Part shown: in pieces, positions 62,776 to 64,000 of the stretch
Position numbering within the stretch: the stretch's first letter is position 1
Layout of the letters: every line of letters starts with the position of its first letter
Source: Burkholderia sp. Ax-1719
GTDB lineage: Bacteria; Pseudomonadota; Gammaproteobacteria; Burkholderiales; Burkholderiaceae
Direction of reading: 5' to 3'
Assembly: GCF_011753055.1 (NCBI RefSeq)
Contig: NZ_VWWJ01000017.1
Span: forward strand, 109,413-173,412
DNA: 64,000 nt
Program-made: the position numbers and the translations under genes
The notes under the pieces: model-generated
Told to the model about the DNA's origin: nothing
The model's database searches: none
Seen by the model: only the letters and a program-made list of their open reading frames with translations

Positions 62776-63729
62776 TCAGGCCGCTTCGCCGAGCGCCGCG
62801 CGGGCACATGCTTCATCGGTGACAAGGCCCGAGAGCCAGCCGCCCTTGAGCGCCGCGATCAGCGCTTCGCGCTTGCGCGCGCCACCCGCGAAGCCGATGG
62901 TTGGGCGCTTCGGCGGCGAATCCAGATGCAGACTCGTCACGCGGCGACCCGTCGGAGAATCGACGCGCTTGCCATTGGCGTCGATCGGCAGGCCGAGCAT
63001 TTCGGCGATCGCGCCCAGGCGCATGAGTTCGTGCACTTCATCCGTGGTCAGAAAGCCGTCCTCGTGCAGCGGACAGTGCTCGCCGATATTGCCGATGCCG
63101 ACGAACGCCACATCGGCCTCACCCGACAGCGATTCGACGATGCGATAGAGACGGTGATTGCACCATTGCGCGCGCTCGGCTTCGTTATCGGCGATCAACG
63201 GCGCGGGCAGCAGGAAGTGCTTGCCGCCGGTTTTTTCGGAGATATGCAGCGCCACGTCGTAGCGGTTCGATGAGCCATCCTGCGCAATCGCGCCCACCAT
63301 CGACACCAGCCGATGCTGCGGCCGCTCGATCTGCGCGATCTGGTCGACGGCGGCCTTGAGCGTGCGCCCGCTGCTCACCGCCACGACCATCGGACGTTCT
63401 TCGTTCAGATAGCGCTCCATCACCTGCGCGCCCGCCACGGCGAGCTTGCGGTCGATCGCGTCCTGCGTGTCGCCGTCGACGGGCACCACCTCGCACATCG
63501 CCAGGCCGTAGCGCTTCGAGAGCCGGTCCGCGAGCGCGAGACAGTCGGCCAGTTGATGATCGACGCGCACGCGGATCAGGTTCTTCTCGACCGCGAAGGC
63601 GACAAGGCGCTGTGCGACCGGGCGCGAGACCTGGAGCTTTTCGGCGATCTCGTTCTGGGTGTTGCCGGCCACGTAGTAGAGCCACGCGGCGCGGGTGGCG
63701 AGATCGAGTTTTTCGGTGGACTTGGGCAC
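62776..63729 (-). CDS. SorC/DeoR-type sugar-binding transcriptional regulator
   Basis: 317-residue regulator. The N-terminal helix-turn-helix lies in LATRAAWLYYVAGNTQNEIA and KLQVSRPVAQRLVAFA. The large C-terminal SorC/sugar-phosphate-isomerase-like domain has VVAVSSGRTLKAAVDQI, VGAIAQDGSSNRYDVA, ADVAFVGIGNIGEHCPLHED and PTIGFAGGARKREALIAAL. GTG 63729 is the start because the family begins MPKSTEKLDLAT there; there is no nearer ATG. Orphan SorC regulators beside polyol clusters usually respond to a pathway phosphate, so it is the likely regulator of the adjacent smo-type operon (inference). Confidence 0.9.
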   Translation of the reverse strand: MPKSTEKLDLATRAAWLYYVAGNTQNEIAEKLQVSRPVAQRLVAFAVEKNLIRVRVDHQLADCLALADRLSKRYGLAMCEVVPVDGDTQDAIDRKLAVAGAQVMERYLNEERPMVVAVSSGRTLKAAVDQIAQIERPQHRLVSMVGAIAQDGSSNRYDVALHISEKTGGKHFLLPAPLIADNEAERAQWCNHRLYRIVESLSGEADVAFVGIGNIGEHCPLHEDGFLTTDEVHELMRLGAIAEMLGLPIDANGKRVDSPTGRRVTSLHLDSPPKRPTIGFAGGARKREALIAALKGGWLSGLVTDEACARAALGEAA

Positions 63730-63820
63730 GGTGAGATCGATTAAAAGCGGCTGGAAGCGGCGCGGGCGTGGTTGGAGCGTTGCTGGATGGCGTGCGGAGT
63801 TTACGCGAAACCGGCCGCGC

Positions 63821-64000
63821 TTACGCGAGCCTTTCGCGCGCCGGGTCGAACAGCGGCCGCACATGCCGATACAGCGCGCGATACGACTCCAGCCGCTCGC
63901 GCAGCGCCGCGTGGCGCGCGGCGTCGGGCGTGTATTCGGCGGTGACGGGCGCTTTGGCGAGCACCGCATCGAAGTTGCCGCCCGCCGCGAGCCAGCCGAG
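63821..64000 (-). CDS. FGGY-family sugar kinase, C-terminal 59 residues (5' part outside window)
   Basis: On the minus strand the frame is open from the window edge to the TAA at 63821-63823. It ends HAALRERLESYRALYRHVRP followed by LFDPARERLA, the typical C-terminus of FGGY kinases (xylulokinase/ribulokinase type). The SorC-type regulator follows 91 bases downstream on the same strand. It is probably the ketose or polyol kinase of the catabolic cluster. Confidence 0.75.
   Translation of the reverse strand, partial: LGWLAAGGNFDAVLAKAPVTAEYTPDAARHAALRERLESYRALYRHVRPLFDPARERLA

Overview
The window is chromosomal DNA of a high-GC beta-proteobacterium, most likely Paraburkholderia, Caballeronia or Burkholderia. 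Grounds: strong G/C bias at third codon positions, the gene run sucC-sucD-TerC-pilin-PglL, a BpeR/BpeAB-OprB type efflux locus, and a periplasmic-binding-protein polyol transport cluster. No rRNA, tRNA, CRISPR array or insertion sequence was recognised. Gene functions come from reading the translated sequence and recalled family knowledge; no database search was run.

Layout. 1-6380: end of a DUF2889 gene, succinyl-CoA synthetase (sucC, sucD), a TerC-type membrane protein, a type IV pilin-like gene and a PglL-type O-oligosaccharyltransferase. 6381-7742: a lower-GC insertion holding an 87-residue orphan gene and an Mrr-type restriction endonuclease. 7804-15275: moaC, a BepA-like M48 protease, YheT hydrolase, waaF, a zinc-finger gene and ilvE. 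15939-20468: lower glycolysis (pgk, pyk, fba). 20691-24533: purC-purE-purK-sua5. 24635-29165: GDSL lipoprotein, sterol desaturase family protein and dacB, all on the minus strand. 29601-34080: PmrA/QseB-type two-component system, degP and a small exported protein. 34447-42845: DUF427 and CoxG-like genes, then the tetR-divergent RND efflux operon with a long structured leader. 42930-47690: prohibitin-like, YiaA, a COG5610-type HAD protein and an NCS2 purine permease. 48282-50664: FGGY kinase (xylB-like) and S-formylglutathione hydrolase. 50711-52684: an accessory three-gene cassette (Phd-like antitoxin, PIN-like protein, CapV-like patatin). 52759-55484: ZnuABC-type metal transporter. 55894-64000: SmoS/SmoEFGK-type polyol uptake and oxidation cluster, an exported orphan, a SorC-family regulator and the end of an FGGY kinase.

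Two places deserve most attention. (1) The RND pump operon starts from a TATAAT promoter overlapped by an AcrR-like operator. It has a roughly 250-base leader with a small open frame ending in Arg-Arg-Arg-Pro-Pro-Pro, encoded inside the left arm of a terminator-like hairpin; this is the architecture of a ribosome-stalling attenuator. (2) The antitoxin/PIN/patatin cassette looks like a toxin-antitoxin operon in which the PIN protein has lost its usual catalytic acids and an intact phospholipase follows, suggesting a phospholipase effector module. A promoter motif of this cassette recurs upstream of the 87-residue gene beside mrr.
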